64,000 nucleotides of DNA from an uncultured Bacteriovoracaceae bacterium (GCA_950054155.1 CATLOT010000001.1:1-64000); one strand, 5' to 3'; counted from the first letter of the stretch, positions 51,587 to 60,304 are shown. Numbers and translations: made by a program. The notes: a model not told the origin generated them from the sequence alone.

Positions 51587-51928
51587 ATGAGCAATTCAAC
51601 AAATTTAGTCAATCTCACTGATAAGGCAATTGATCAGGTTAAGAATATCTTTAGCCAAGAAGATAAGGGTCCAGAGTATGGCCTACGCTTAGGAGTCGTC
51701 GGTGGAGGCTGTTCTGGGTTGAGCTATAAAATTGATTTTGACACGAAAAGAGAGAAAGACAATGTCCTCGATTTTAATGGTGTGAAGGTTTATATAGATT
51801 TGAAATCATCAATTTATTTAAAAGGGGTCACTCTTGATTTTAAAGATGGTCTCAATGGAAAAGGTTTTGTCTTTATAAATCCTAACGCTGCCAATACTTG
51901 TGGTTGTGGCGAATCTTTTTCTGTATAG
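51587..51928 (+). CDS. erpA: A-type iron-sulfur carrier protein (ErpA/IscA)
   Basis: 113 residues with the three conserved cysteines in GGGCSGLSYKIDF and TCGCGESFSV, the HesB signature. Delivers iron-sulfur clusters to target enzymes. ErpA and IscA cannot be separated with certainty by eye; NPNAANTCGCGESF fits ErpA. The next gene encodes YgfZ, a known partner in cluster delivery, 8 bases downstream. Confidence 0.9.
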   Translation: MSNSTNLVNLTDKAIDQVKNIFSQEDKGPEYGLRLGVVGGGCSGLSYKIDFDTKREKDNVLDFNGVKVYIDLKSSIYLKGVTLDFKDGLNGKGFVFINPNAANTCGCGESFSV

Positions 51929-51936
51929 GTCGTTCA

Positions 51937-53478
51937 TTGCGAGAACTACAAAATAAGTATTTTAATCTTGATAGTGAATACGAAGCACTCCTCATTTGTG
52001 GCCCTGATGCTGAAAGGTTTTTACAGGGGCAGCTTACGAATGACATAAGCAAGCTTGAAAATAATAGCTTTCAACTTCAATGCCGCCTCGACCGAGGGGG
52101 AAGAGTCCAGTCCTACTTTTATTTATTAAAAGGCGTTGAGGGATTTATAGCTCTTGTACCACAAGAGCTAAAAGAAGATTTAAAAGCTGACCTTGAAAAG
52201 TACATCATCATGGATGACCTTACTATCGAGGATCATAAAGTAACTCCTATCGTCGTATGGAGCTTTGAAGAATTAAACTCCTCATATTCTGGCATCCTGG
52301 CAAATTTTCCTGCTAAGGTTATTCTCGAGCCATGCAAGGCCCTAGAGGACTTTGAAGAATTAAATAAAGAAACCTATCAAGATCTTCTTGTCCTTGGAGG
52401 TGCACCTGTTCTTGGTAAGAATGTCACCATAGGCACCTTAGTCACTGATACTATTTTAAATTTCAAAGGCGTCTCATTGGATAAAGGCTGTTTTTTAGGC
52501 CAAGAAACAGTTTCAAAAATTGAGACAAGACGTGGGGGAGCTTACTTTCCTGTTGCAATAAAATTAAAGGGAGATCAAGCCCAAAGGGGAAATTCTGGTG
52601 AGAAGTTTTCCGTTGAGGGAAAGGCTGCTGGAAAAATAATTGATTTCATCAATTTCAAGGGACAGGCTTATCTTATTGTGTCGCTTATTCGTAATCATAG
52701 AGTTCAAGGTAAAGAGTTAACCCTAGTATGCACTGAAAGCTCTTTTATGGGTGAGGTTGAGTATATTCCTCTTGGTGGCGAATTCAATCATGAGAGTTTT
52801 GTTCAAGACCTCTATGAAAAAGCCGTAAGTCTTTTTCAGTCTGATAATGAAGAGGAAGCGATTAATCTCCTTAAGGCTGTTGTAAAACTAAGTCCAGATT
52901 ACGAAGATGCCTACGAAGCGATTGGCGTTATTCTAGGAAGGCAGGAGAAGTTTCAGGAGGGAATAGAGTTCATGGATAAAGTTCTAGAAGCCAATCCTGA
53001 CTCTGTAATGGCCCACACAAATAAGAGCCTCTTTTATATGCGTCTTGGAAAAATTGAAGAAGCTGAGGAAGAAAAAGCACAGGCAACAGTAAAGAGTTTT
53101 TCTCAATATGGTAAAGAGGCACAACAAAAAAAGGCGAAAGAAGAGCAGAAGAAAGCAGAAGAGGCTGAGATCGAACGCCGGTTTGATATGTTCAAACAAG
53201 TTCTCGAGATAGATCCTGATGATAATCTCGCGAACTATGGTTTAGCAGATATTTACTTTCAAAGAGGAGAAGCTGAAAAGTCGATACCTCTTTTAGAGAA
53301 AGTGATTAGCATCGATAAAAATTATTCAGTAGCTTATCTTCTCTTAGGAAAGGTCTTTTTGAATACTGAGAATAAAGATAAGGCGAGAGAGGTCTTTAAG
53401 AGGGGCATAGAGATTGCTTCAGCTCAAGGAGACCTAATGCCTGCTAATGAGATGCAGGCTAAGCTAAGCGGGCTTTAG
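51937..53478 (+). CDS. ygfZ: YgfZ folate-binding protein fused to TPR repeats
   Basis: 513 residues from a TTG at 51937 (TAGG upstream); earlier codons overlap erpA in another frame and add no similarity. The N-terminal 280 are a YgfZ/GcvT-like domain with the signature KGCFLGQETVSKIETRRG. YgfZ aids repair or maturation of iron-sulfur enzymes and binds folate. The C-terminal 220 hold TPR repeats interrupted by a highly charged helix (QQKKAKEEQKKAEEAEIERR). Standard YgfZ has no TPRs. Overlaps the HExxH gene tail to tail by 20 bases. Confidence 0.88.
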   Translation: MRELQNKYFNLDSEYEALLICGPDAERFLQGQLTNDISKLENNSFQLQCRLDRGGRVQSYFYLLKGVEGFIALVPQELKEDLKADLEKYIIMDDLTIEDHKVTPIVVWSFEELNSSYSGILANFPAKVILEPCKALEDFEELNKETYQDLLVLGGAPVLGKNVTIGTLVTDTILNFKGVSLDKGCFLGQETVSKIETRRGGAYFPVAIKLKGDQAQRGNSGEKFSVEGKAAGKIIDFINFKGQAYLIVSLIRNHRVQGKELTLVCTESSFMGEVEYIPLGGEFNHESFVQDLYEKAVSLFQSDNEEEAINLLKAVVKLSPDYEDAYEAIGVILGRQEKFQEGIEFMDKVLEANPDSVMAHTNKSLFYMRLGKIEEAEEEKAQATVKSFSQYGKEAQQKKAKEEQKKAEEAEIERRFDMFKQVLEIDPDDNLANYGLADIYFQRGEAEKSIPLLEKVISIDKNYSVAYLLLGKVFLNTENKDKAREVFKRGIEIASAQGDLMPANEMQAKLSGL

Positions 53479-54832
53479 AGACCTCTTGCAGCTGTTCTTT
53501 TAGTTCTGAGCGAGATGCTTCTGAAAGTATAGTCCAGCTTTTCTCTTCAATAGCTTTATCCCTTTCAACTTCGCTTAAAACTTCATCGATAATTTGTTTA
53601 CCAAAGTCAGTGATTTTTTCCATCTGATAGGCCTTTTCAAGATCTTCATGGCATTGGCGGATGAGCTCTGCTTCCTCAAGAAAGCGCATGTGAATTTTCT
53701 GAACTTCATCTTTGGTGAAAAATTGATCAAGATTCTCAGCCAGGGAAAGTTCTTTGAAAAGGCGGTAAGCCCAGTAAAAAGTCACAACAGCATGATAAAG
53801 ACCTCTGATTGGCCTTAAGCTTCTACGCCATGGGGAAAAGAAAATTTTGTCATCATCCTCAAATATGATCTCTTCTTCCCCTTCTAAAAGGGCATTTAAG
53901 AAGTGATGACCATTTTCATGAAGAAGGTCATCTGTCATATCAACAAAATCTCTATTGGCCATATTGATTGACGAATAGCCGGGGAGGGTTGCCATTGAGA
54001 AGCTTACAAGCTCTTCCTCAAAAATCGGGACAATATTCTGAGTATAAGTTTTAAATAAATTCCAAAGTTCAGGCGTTAATTTACTTAAGACTTGGGATGC
54101 TTTTTTGATTTTATCGAGGTGATCAAGGGAAGGCGCCCCATTTTCAGAAAGACCTGCAAGGATATCAATACCATCTGAAGTTTGGTGAAGTGTATCGAAT
54201 CCATGCTCGATAACCTTATCGTCAACAAGGACTTGTATTTTTCCTTGGTCAGGGAAGTACCCAACGATTGGAAAAACGGCTTCTGTAGTTAGCTCACTAA
54301 CATAGCAATGCTTTTTCTGTTGACCGAGAACAAGATGGCCAAAGCCTTCTCCGAGCTCTGTGACGGGACGATAGCTAACGGGTCCCTCTGGCTGCCACTC
54401 TTGCGTATTGATATGAAGATAGTAGAAACTTACGATTTGTAGCTCTTGCATCTCTAAAATTTCTTCAAAGATAGTTTCAATTTCAGCTTTATCTTCTAGC
54501 CTTTCAACAATAAAGCCAAGTAGATCAGATTCAGAGAAAACACCAATGAGATCACTAGGCTCATTGAGCTCTTCTTCGATTAAAGCAAGAGTATCAACGA
54601 GTTTATCAATAAGATTTAGCCAATAGAATTTAAGGGGATGATAAGAATCAAGATCTTTTTGGAAAATGATTTCCCTCAATTCATCTTGAAAGTCGGCACT
54701 AAGATGTTCGCTTTCATGTCCCTCGCCAATATCTTCTCTGACTTCGCTAAGGAATTGAAGATAGCTTTCTTCAACAAAAGTAGAATGACCCTCTAATGCA
54801 TTAGAGTTTGAGATATTTTTTTTTAATTCCAT
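53459..54832 (-). CDS. HExxH protein resembling putative alpha-ketoglutarate peptide beta-hydroxylases
   Basis: 457 residues, no signal peptide. The first 250 are helical and acidic. Then LPGYSSIN (283-290), LLHENGHHFL with H305-E306 and H309, and FSPWRRSLRPIRGLYHAVVTF with W335, R340-P341, G344 and H347. This spacing (PG, HExxH, then WR..RP..G..H) is that of the mod_HExxH family, proposed to be iron/alpha-ketoglutarate enzymes that modify peptides. A zinc peptidase is the alternative. No RiPP precursor or maturase is nearby. It starts 37 bases downstream of tRNA-Asn on the same strand. Confidence 0.6.
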   Translation of the reverse strand: MELKKNISNSNALEGHSTFVEESYLQFLSEVREDIGEGHESEHLSADFQDELREIIFQKDLDSYHPLKFYWLNLIDKLVDTLALIEEELNEPSDLIGVFSESDLLGFIVERLEDKAEIETIFEEILEMQELQIVSFYYLHINTQEWQPEGPVSYRPVTELGEGFGHLVLGQQKKHCYVSELTTEAVFPIVGYFPDQGKIQVLVDDKVIEHGFDTLHQTSDGIDILAGLSENGAPSLDHLDKIKKASQVLSKLTPELWNLFKTYTQNIVPIFEEELVSFSMATLPGYSSINMANRDFVDMTDDLLHENGHHFLNALLEGEEEIIFEDDDKIFFSPWRRSLRPIRGLYHAVVTFYWAYRLFKELSLAENLDQFFTKDEVQKIHMRFLEEAELIRQCHEDLEKAYQMEKITDFGKQIIDEVLSEVERDKAIEEKSWTILSEASRSELKEQLQEVSKARLA

Positions 54833-54869
54833 GGGATTGTCCTAGCGATTTAGGAAAAGGATATGAAAG

Positions 54870-54944
54870 TGGCTGGAGTGGCGGGATTCGAACCCGCGAC
54901 CAACGGATTAACAGTCCGCTGCGCTACCGCTGCGCCACACTCCA
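54870..54944 (-). tRNA. tRNA-Asn (anticodon GTT)
   Basis: On the minus strand the acceptor stem is TGGAGTG/CACTCCA with discriminator G and encoded CCA. D stem GCGC/GCGC, anticodon stem GCGGA/TCCGT with loop CTGTTAA (anticodon GTT), T stem GCGGG/CCCGC with TTCGAAT loop. Confidence 0.95.
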
Positions 54945-54965
54945 ATCCATTTTCATGAGCTTCCT

Positions 54966-54994
54966 TTTATAAAAGACTTCTTTTCTCTTGTCTA
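54966..54994 (-). promoter_or_regulatory. Promoter for tRNA-Asn
   Basis: Minus-strand TAGACA (54989-54994), 17-base spacer, TATAAA (54966-54971), about 22 bases before the mature tRNA 5' end. It may also transcribe the HExxH gene, since no terminator separates them. Confidence 0.6.
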
Positions 54995-55027
54995 CTGTAA
55001 AGTGTGAAAATAACAAATGGGTAAAAA

Positions 55028-55094
55028 CCTAAGTGCCTGAAAACCCGTATTGCTTGACAGGATCGCTCAAGTTAATTGCAGAATAAACCGATAC
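55028..55094 (+). promoter_or_regulatory. Multi-part promoter module, copy 2 (sigma-28-like core)
   Basis: Elements in order: CCTAAGTGCCTGA (55028-55040), TTGCTT (55050-55055), TCAAGTTA (55067-55074) and ACCGATAC (55087-55094). The first box is identical over 13 bases to 15484-15496, and the other elements recur in the same order within two bases of the same spacing. It stands directly upstream of the unknown gene at 55111. Confidence 0.5.
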
Positions 55095-55110
55095 AAGATT
55101 GAGGAATATT

Positions 55111-55674
55111 ATGGAGTTCAAAGGTGAACTGGTAAGGAATCTGCTTAGGATTCTTACTCCAGAGGAAATTGCTGATTTAACGGTCTCTTCTTCAGGTAAG
55201 AAGAAAGTCGACCTCTCTTTACTTGTTGAATCTAGCCTTAGGGGTGAAGATTACAAGTCTATTATCGAAAAAGCTCAAATCGAAGATGAAGAAGAAAGTG
55301 AATTAAATGAAGCAAAAATTCTTCCTTTCGATGAAGGTGAGGTGATCACTGAGCCGCTCACTTTTCAGGCTGGTCAGAGGGTCCATGCCCTTATAGAACA
55401 ATACTCCAAGGTCTTTGCGGAAATGGACAAAAAGGTTCTAGGACCTAAAAGATTTCCCAAGATCAAAGGCTTTTCTTCAAAACAACAAACAAGTACCTTA
55501 ATTCTCGAACAAAAGAAAAAGCTCTTTGCTTCTTATTCAAAAATAAAATCGATGGAAGTTTTATCTCTTTATAAAGATAGTAATGCTGTAGAGTTAAAGC
55601 ACACGAAAGGAAAAGAAGAAGACTTCTCCCTCTCCTCTCGTCAAGGTGTTCTCGTTAATAAGAAGCAAGCCTAA
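55111..55674 (+). CDS. Hypothetical cytoplasmic protein
   Basis: 187 residues from the ATG at 55111 (GAGG 6 bases upstream); a TTG at 55099 is also in frame but lies over the SD. No signal peptide. A helical N terminus with a LTPEEIADL motif, an acidic middle, then a basic C-terminal half. No family recognised. It shares its upstream promoter module with the secreted protein gene at 15593, so the two may be co-regulated. Confidence 0.6.
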   Translation: MEFKGELVRNLLRILTPEEIADLTVSSSGKKKVDLSLLVESSLRGEDYKSIIEKAQIEDEEESELNEAKILPFDEGEVITEPLTFQAGQRVHALIEQYSKVFAEMDKKVLGPKRFPKIKGFSSKQQTSTLILEQKKKLFASYSKIKSMEVLSLYKDSNAVELKHTKGKEEDFSLSSRQGVLVNKKQA

Positions 55675-57191
55675 AGGTCAATACCTTTAATGCTATTTAG
55701 TCCACTTGGACTAACTTCTTGCATTTGTAAGCTAGCTTTTTGCTGAACACAGCTATCAATCATTGCCACAGCAGCAGGACGATAGTTACCACTGTTTTTT
55801 AAACCACCAAAGGGAAGTTTAGGGCTGGCTCCACAAGTCGATCGATTCCAGTTAATTAGGCCGGCTTCAATGTCTTCAAAACACTTTCTAAAGATGGTTT
55901 CATCTTGAGTAAAGATACCTGCAGCCAGACCGTATTCTGATTGGTTGGCCATTTCGATAGCTTCTTCAATATTTTCATAAGTAACAAAAGTACAATTTGG
56001 ACCAAAGATTTCACTCGAAAGAAAATGGCTGTCACTTTTCCACTCTTCACTAAAATGAATAGATGGTGTCACATAATACCCTTGGTGCTTTTTAGTAATT
56101 TGCTTTCCTCGCATAATCTCTTCAAAGCCTTCACGCTTGGCCATTCCCATAAAGGTTAGGTAAGCATCAACTGCGCGTTGGTCAACAAGAGGGCCCATGA
56201 AAGGTTCTTTTTCAAAGTCCATGGGATGATCAATGATAATTTTCTTACTAATGCTATGAAATTGCTGAATAAACTCTTCGGCAATACTTTTATGAATGAA
56301 GGTGATGCTATTGCTAGTACAGCGCTGTCCACTTGTCAGGTAACAGGCTTTTATCATCTCTTCGAGGGCAACTTCTTTATTGGCATCTTTATGGATAATA
56401 CCTGGATTTTTACCTCCAAGCTCTAGGGCCACTAGCTTTGTTAGGTCAGAGTGAGTCGATTTGAGGATGTTTAATCCAACTTCTTTACTTCCTGTGAAGT
56501 AAACACCTTTGATCTCTTTAAAGTTGAGAAGCCTTCTTCCAATTTCGCCATCTCCTTGAATAAGGTTGATGACTCCTTTTGGAAAACCGGCTTCGTGAAA
56601 ACAGTCGATAAGTATTTGGGCACTATAAGCCGTTTTTTCAGAGGGCTTAAAGATAACTGAATTACCTGTGATAAGTGCACTTAAAATCTGAGTATTCGCC
56701 AGGTGGCATGGAAAATTAAAGGGCCCAATAATAAGACAAGGACCAAGGGAACGATAGGAAAGGGCACCGCGAACTCCAGGCATTATCTCGTCATAGCTTT
56801 TGTCGGCTACTCTTGGCAGACTATCATTGATCGTTATGTCGACTTTACCTATGACACTATTAACTTCTCCTGTCGCTTCCCATAGGGGTTTGCCCATTTC
56901 TAAAGATATGGCCTCAGCCATTTGTTCTTTGCGCTTTTTTACTTGTTCTTGAAATTTCTTTAAGAAAGTTATTCTCTCCTCTAGGGGTAGTTTTCTCCAG
57001 AATTTATACCCTTCAACCGAGCTCTCAACGACGTCATCAACTTGCCCGTATACAATTGGCATTTCCCACAAGATCGTATCGAGATCACTTGGACATTCCC
57101 GTTTAATAAAGTGCTCGATACCGTCGTGACCTTTTTGAGATGCCGTATTGTAGCGACCGAAGAAATAATTACCTTTGATTTCAAACTTCAT
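55671..57191 (-). CDS. astD: Aldehyde dehydrogenase, probable succinylglutamate semialdehyde dehydrogenase
   Basis: NAD(P)-dependent enzyme, 506 residues, that would oxidise N-succinylglutamate semialdehyde in the arginine succinyltransferase (AST) pathway. Family motifs are present: GPFNFPCHLAN, KPSEKTAYSA, YFTGSKEVG, catalytic Glu in ALELGGKNP and catalytic Cys in SGQRCTS. The AstD assignment rests on the adjacent astA (8-base gap); another aldehyde substrate is possible. Confidence 0.85.
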   Translation of the reverse strand: MKFEIKGNYFFGRYNTASQKGHDGIEHFIKRECPSDLDTILWEMPIVYGQVDDVVESSVEGYKFWRKLPLEERITFLKKFQEQVKKRKEQMAEAISLEMGKPLWEATGEVNSVIGKVDITINDSLPRVADKSYDEIMPGVRGALSYRSLGPCLIIGPFNFPCHLANTQILSALITGNSVIFKPSEKTAYSAQILIDCFHEAGFPKGVINLIQGDGEIGRRLLNFKEIKGVYFTGSKEVGLNILKSTHSDLTKLVALELGGKNPGIIHKDANKEVALEEMIKACYLTSGQRCTSNSITFIHKSIAEEFIQQFHSISKKIIIDHPMDFEKEPFMGPLVDQRAVDAYLTFMGMAKREGFEEIMRGKQITKKHQGYYVTPSIHFSEEWKSDSHFLSSEIFGPNCTFVTYENIEEAIEMANQSEYGLAAGIFTQDETIFRKCFEDIEAGLINWNRSTCGASPKLPFGGLKNSGNYRPAAVAMIDSCVQQKASLQMQEVSPSGLNSIKGIDL

Positions 57192-57199
57192 AGATACCT

Positions 57200-58219
57200 C
57201 TAATAGCTAAACCCAAGACCGCTAGGTTGGGTGATAAATTTTTCTTTTTCAATTTTAGGATCGATAGTAAGCTCATCTCCATTCTCACCTTGAGTTTCTT
57301 GACCGCTTAACAGTGGACAATAAAAAGTATACTCAGGGTGTTGAGTAGAAAGAAGAAAACACTGCTTCTTATCCGAACTCTTAGATACTACCGTATATGA
57401 TTTGATTTGATTAATTTTAGTAATCTTGTCTAAGGCGGCTCTATAGTGTGGTCCGCCATCAAAGGGATCAACTTCGTTAACATATTCAAATCCGATAGAT
57501 TCGAGCATTGTCTTAACAGGAGCCGTTTGCTCACCAACTTTTCCAATAGCGTCTCTTGCCGCTAGGGGGAGAAGTGCTTCGTAGATAGTGTCATGAGGGA
57601 AGAGAGAAAGGATAAACTCTTTGTTTTTTCGAGAGAGGATATCAGCATCATGATAGTTCATATTAAGAAACTGACGGCCTACCGCTTCCCAAAGAGGTGA
57701 TTTTCCCTCGCTGTCAAAAGGGGGCATAAGCTCGACATGGATGGTGTCGGTAAAGAGGCTTTTGTTTTGACCGATAAAGAGAAAACGCGCAAAGCTGAGA
57801 GCTTTCCCAAGCTTTTGCTCATGTCCTCGATAGGTTGGATTAAGAACCAATCCACCTATTTCAGTAAAACCTTTTGTTGTGTGACCAAACTTTAGGGTCC
57901 CATGAATAAAGCCAGTGTTTAAGGATTGGCTATATTTATGCTCTTGGCCCACTGTCAGATAGAAGTGAGGTTCCTCTTCTGTACCATGTAAACCATGGAT
58001 TAATGAGATTCCGATAACTTTCTTTTTTTGAAGATCCTCGAGGACAAAAATGTAGGTACTCTCTTCTTTTGAGAGCTCCCCTTTGAAACTTTTAAGACTT
58101 TTTTGGATCTTGGTCTCAAGGAGATCTTTATCATTTGGAATATTGATGAACTGCATGAGTTGGCTCAGCTCAAAAATATCTTCCAAATCCTTTAAGTTTA
58201 CATTTCTTATGACAAACAT
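57200..58219 (-). CDS. astA: Arginine N-succinyltransferase
   Basis: First enzyme of the AST pathway; transfers succinyl from succinyl-CoA to arginine. 339 residues with IRNVNLKDLEDIFELS, FTEIGGLVLNPTYRG, HVELMPPFDSEGKSPLWEA and VDPFDGGPHYRA, all typical. Lies 2 bases after the aminotransferase-derived gene and 8 bases before astD. AstB and AstE are not in the window. Confidence 0.92.
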   Translation of the reverse strand: MFVIRNVNLKDLEDIFELSQLMQFINIPNDKDLLETKIQKSLKSFKGELSKEESTYIFVLEDLQKKKVIGISLIHGLHGTEEEPHFYLTVGQEHKYSQSLNTGFIHGTLKFGHTTKGFTEIGGLVLNPTYRGHEQKLGKALSFARFLFIGQNKSLFTDTIHVELMPPFDSEGKSPLWEAVGRQFLNMNYHDADILSRKNKEFILSLFPHDTIYEALLPLAARDAIGKVGEQTAPVKTMLESIGFEYVNEVDPFDGGPHYRAALDKITKINQIKSYTVVSKSSDKKQCFLLSTQHPEYTFYCPLLSGQETQGENGDELTIDPKIEKEKFITQPSGLGFSY

Positions 58220-58221
58220 AA

Positions 58222-58947
58222 CTAATCCATAAAAGAAGTGATCTCACGAAGAAGATCATCATTAAAAGACAGGGGAAAGCGCATCAAGTTAGGACTATGG
58301 CAGTAAAGTAAAAAATGTTCCGGTAAGGATTCTGTTTCGAGTTCAACTTCAAGTCCATCAATTCTTTTAACAGAGTTTAAGGAGTTAAAAGCCTGTTCAA
58401 GCTGTGTTTGTCTTTGCCTAATGAGGCCATTTTTCCCATAGAACTGCCCCTTAGTGAGGAAGTTTAACGTCATAAGAATTTCAGTCATGTCCTCGCGGTA
58501 ATCCTTTTCAACAAAAGAAATCCCAATGGGTTTAGAAAATAATCCAACTAAGTTGTAGTGATTGTCGCTAAGCTTTTTACTCAGGAACTCACAAGAGCGC
58601 CCAGCAAATAAGTTTTCGGCGTCTTTTTGGGGATAAGTGATAAAAATATTTTGTCCAATAAGTTTTGAAAGAAGAGATTCACATTCCTTTTTTTGGCCCG
58701 TATCGTCTTTAGGTATTCGGTCATTGAGAAGGCGAATAAGGTTAATTTTAAAGCTTAACGGGTGACCATAGCCTAAGAGTCCATTTTGCCCGGTGAAGTC
58801 AAAAAAGGTTGTTCCGTCGGACGAAGTGAATTTAGGACCTGTGCCTGTTGCGTATTTTAATCCTTCAAAATCAAAACTTTCGTAGTTTCGACTAGCTTTA
58901 AGAAGGGAGGTAAATAGTTGATGGGAATGCTCTTCAATTGTACTCAT
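58222..58947 (-). CDS. Internally deleted class III aminotransferase (AstC remnant-like)
   Basis: 241 residues, against about 400 for an AstC/ArgD-type aminotransferase. The N-terminal part is recognisable (SSDGTTFFDFTGQNGLLG, then YGHP, residues 42-63) and so is the C-terminal end (HSPNLMRFPLSFND, 217-230, as in class III SP.LRF.PP). GQFYGKNGLIRQRQ (167-180) resembles the segment after the active site (G.TFGGNPLACA). The large PLP-binding domain with its lysine is missing, so transamination is not possible. The frame is clean, with an ATG and tight operon spacing, so it may be a kept structural protein rather than decay. Confidence 0.6.
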   Translation of the reverse strand: MSTIEEHSHQLFTSLLKASRNYESFDFEGLKYATGTGPKFTSSDGTTFFDFTGQNGLLGYGHPLSFKINLIRLLNDRIPKDDTGQKKECESLLSKLIGQNIFITYPQKDAENLFAGRSCEFLSKKLSDNHYNLVGLFSKPIGISFVEKDYREDMTEILMTLNFLTKGQFYGKNGLIRQRQTQLEQAFNSLNSVKRIDGLEVELETESLPEHFLLYCHSPNLMRFPLSFNDDLLREITSFMD

Positions 58948-59002
58948 AGGAACCTAATTTTGCTTACTTGAACTCTTATTACTAGCCCATAATAATAATA
59001 CC

Positions 59003-59668
59003 ATGGCCAAAGATAACTCATCTGAAATTTTAAATACAGCGAAAGACTTATATTTAAAGGCTGATTATGAATCAGCTCTTGAGACGATAAGAGAGGGACG
59101 TGATGATTTAGACCCAGGTCTATTTCATTATAATCTGGGCTCACTTCATTTAAAGAAAAATGAACTTGGGCCAGCACGGCTCCATCTGGAAAAGGCGAAG
59201 AAAGAATCTTTTAGTTTTCCTATGGTCTATAAGAACCTGGATATCGTCATCGCTCAACCTCAGGTCTATGACCCGACAAAATCAAAAGATATCCTAGAGT
59301 CTTTGACAGCAAAAGTATTAGATACACCAGTTACTTTCTTCTTCATCCTCGCTGCTGTCATCTGTTCAGCGGGCTTACTGGCGGTGCGAAAGAACCTTTT
59401 AAAGAGTGTTGCCACGGCATCACTCGTCTTAATTTTAGGAATAGTGCCTCTTAGCACAAAAATGATTTTGGATAATCTTTATAGTTCAGCAATCGTTCTT
59501 AAAACGGTGAGAGTATTTGAAGGCCCCTCTCAGGTTTTTACAGATTATGGTGAAATTGCAGAAGGAAGTCGGGTGATTATAGGGGAATCCAAGGCAGATT
59601 GGTATTACGTCATTTCACCTAAGGCCATTCAAGGTTGGGTTCCCAAAGCAGATATCGCATTTTATTGA
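59003..59668 (+). CDS. TPR-membrane-SH3 protein (BatE-like)
   Basis: 221 residues: two TPR-like repeats (about 6-75), two membrane helices (about 110-130 and 136-155), then a C-terminal bacterial SH3 domain (VRVFEGPSQVFTDYGEIAEGSRVIIGESKADWYYV, described here by its ends VRVFEGPSQ and KADWYYV). This layout matches BatE proteins of the aerotolerance/MoxR set, but no MoxR or VWA genes are near. No clear SD. A 9-base gap leads to the next gene. Confidence 0.65.
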   Translation: MAKDNSSEILNTAKDLYLKADYESALETIREGRDDLDPGLFHYNLGSLHLKKNELGPARLHLEKAKKESFSFPMVYKNLDIVIAQPQVYDPTKSKDILESLTAKVLDTPVTFFFILAAVICSAGLLAVRKNLLKSVATASLVLILGIVPLSTKMILDNLYSSAIVLKTVRVFEGPSQVFTDYGEIAEGSRVIIGESKADWYYVISPKAIQGWVPKADIAFY

Positions 59669-59677
59669 GGATAAAAC

Positions 59678-60304
59678 TTGAGTTACGAAAAAGAAATTAA
59701 AGAGAAAATTAACGGCCATGAAAAGTTACCTGAGAGAATAGAGATTTCAGTTCTCAAGTACTTCTGGCAATCTAACCCTCTTGTCGGCCGTAAGAAAGAT
59801 ACCATTCCACGTTTTTTGAGAAAGATGGGTGTCTTTAGTAATTTCAGTGAAAATGAACTGCGTATTTTTGCTAAGTTTCTCCACCACAGAAAATTCTCTC
59901 CTGGCGAGACTATATTTAAGCAAGGGGAATTGGGTGTTGGTTTCTATTTGATTTTTAATGGCTACACGGACATCGTCGTAGATTCGATTTCTCCTGAATC
60001 CAATGAAGGGCAAGGAGGAAACCGCCACATTTTGACTCTTGAGAAGGGGGATTACTTTGGTGAACTCGCTCTCTTACAGGAAACCAGTGTAAGAAATGGT
60101 TCTGCGATAAGCCGCCAGGGTTGTGAGCTATTGGGGATCTTTAAGCCTGATGTTGAAGAACTTATTAACACCTATCCCTTAATAGCGGCGAAACTTCTGC
60201 AGTCGGTTAGCCTCATTGTTGCGAACAGATTATTTAATCTTACAAGAGAAGTTCAGGAGCTTAAGTTCAAACTAAGCTCTTATGAAAAGGACGCGAATGC
60301 CTGA
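59678..60304 (+). CDS. Cyclic nucleotide-binding-domain protein without DNA-binding domain
   Basis: 208 residues from a TTG with GAGG 7 bases upstream. A CRP-like sensor domain spans about 50-175 (FSPGETIFKQGELGVGFYLI and GDYFGELALLQETSVRNGSA, where FGELALL and the arginine form the phosphate cassette), followed by a helix and no HTH. May sense a cyclic nucleotide and act on a partner, perhaps the transporter gene overlapping its end. Confidence 0.82.
   Translation: MSYEKEIKEKINGHEKLPERIEISVLKYFWQSNPLVGRKKDTIPRFLRKMGVFSNFSENELRIFAKFLHHRKFSPGETIFKQGELGVGFYLIFNGYTDIVVDSISPESNEGQGGNRHILTLEKGDYFGELALLQETSVRNGSAISRQGCELLGIFKPDVEELINTYPLIAAKLLQSVSLIVANRLFNLTREVQELKFKLSSYEKDANA

Noticed and set aside
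54945-55110. Sigma-70 promoter using TTGACA at 55054-55059 for the 55111 gene
   Set aside because: No acceptable -10 box lies 16-18 bases downstream; the shared module with ACCGATAC explains the region better, though this is not settled.
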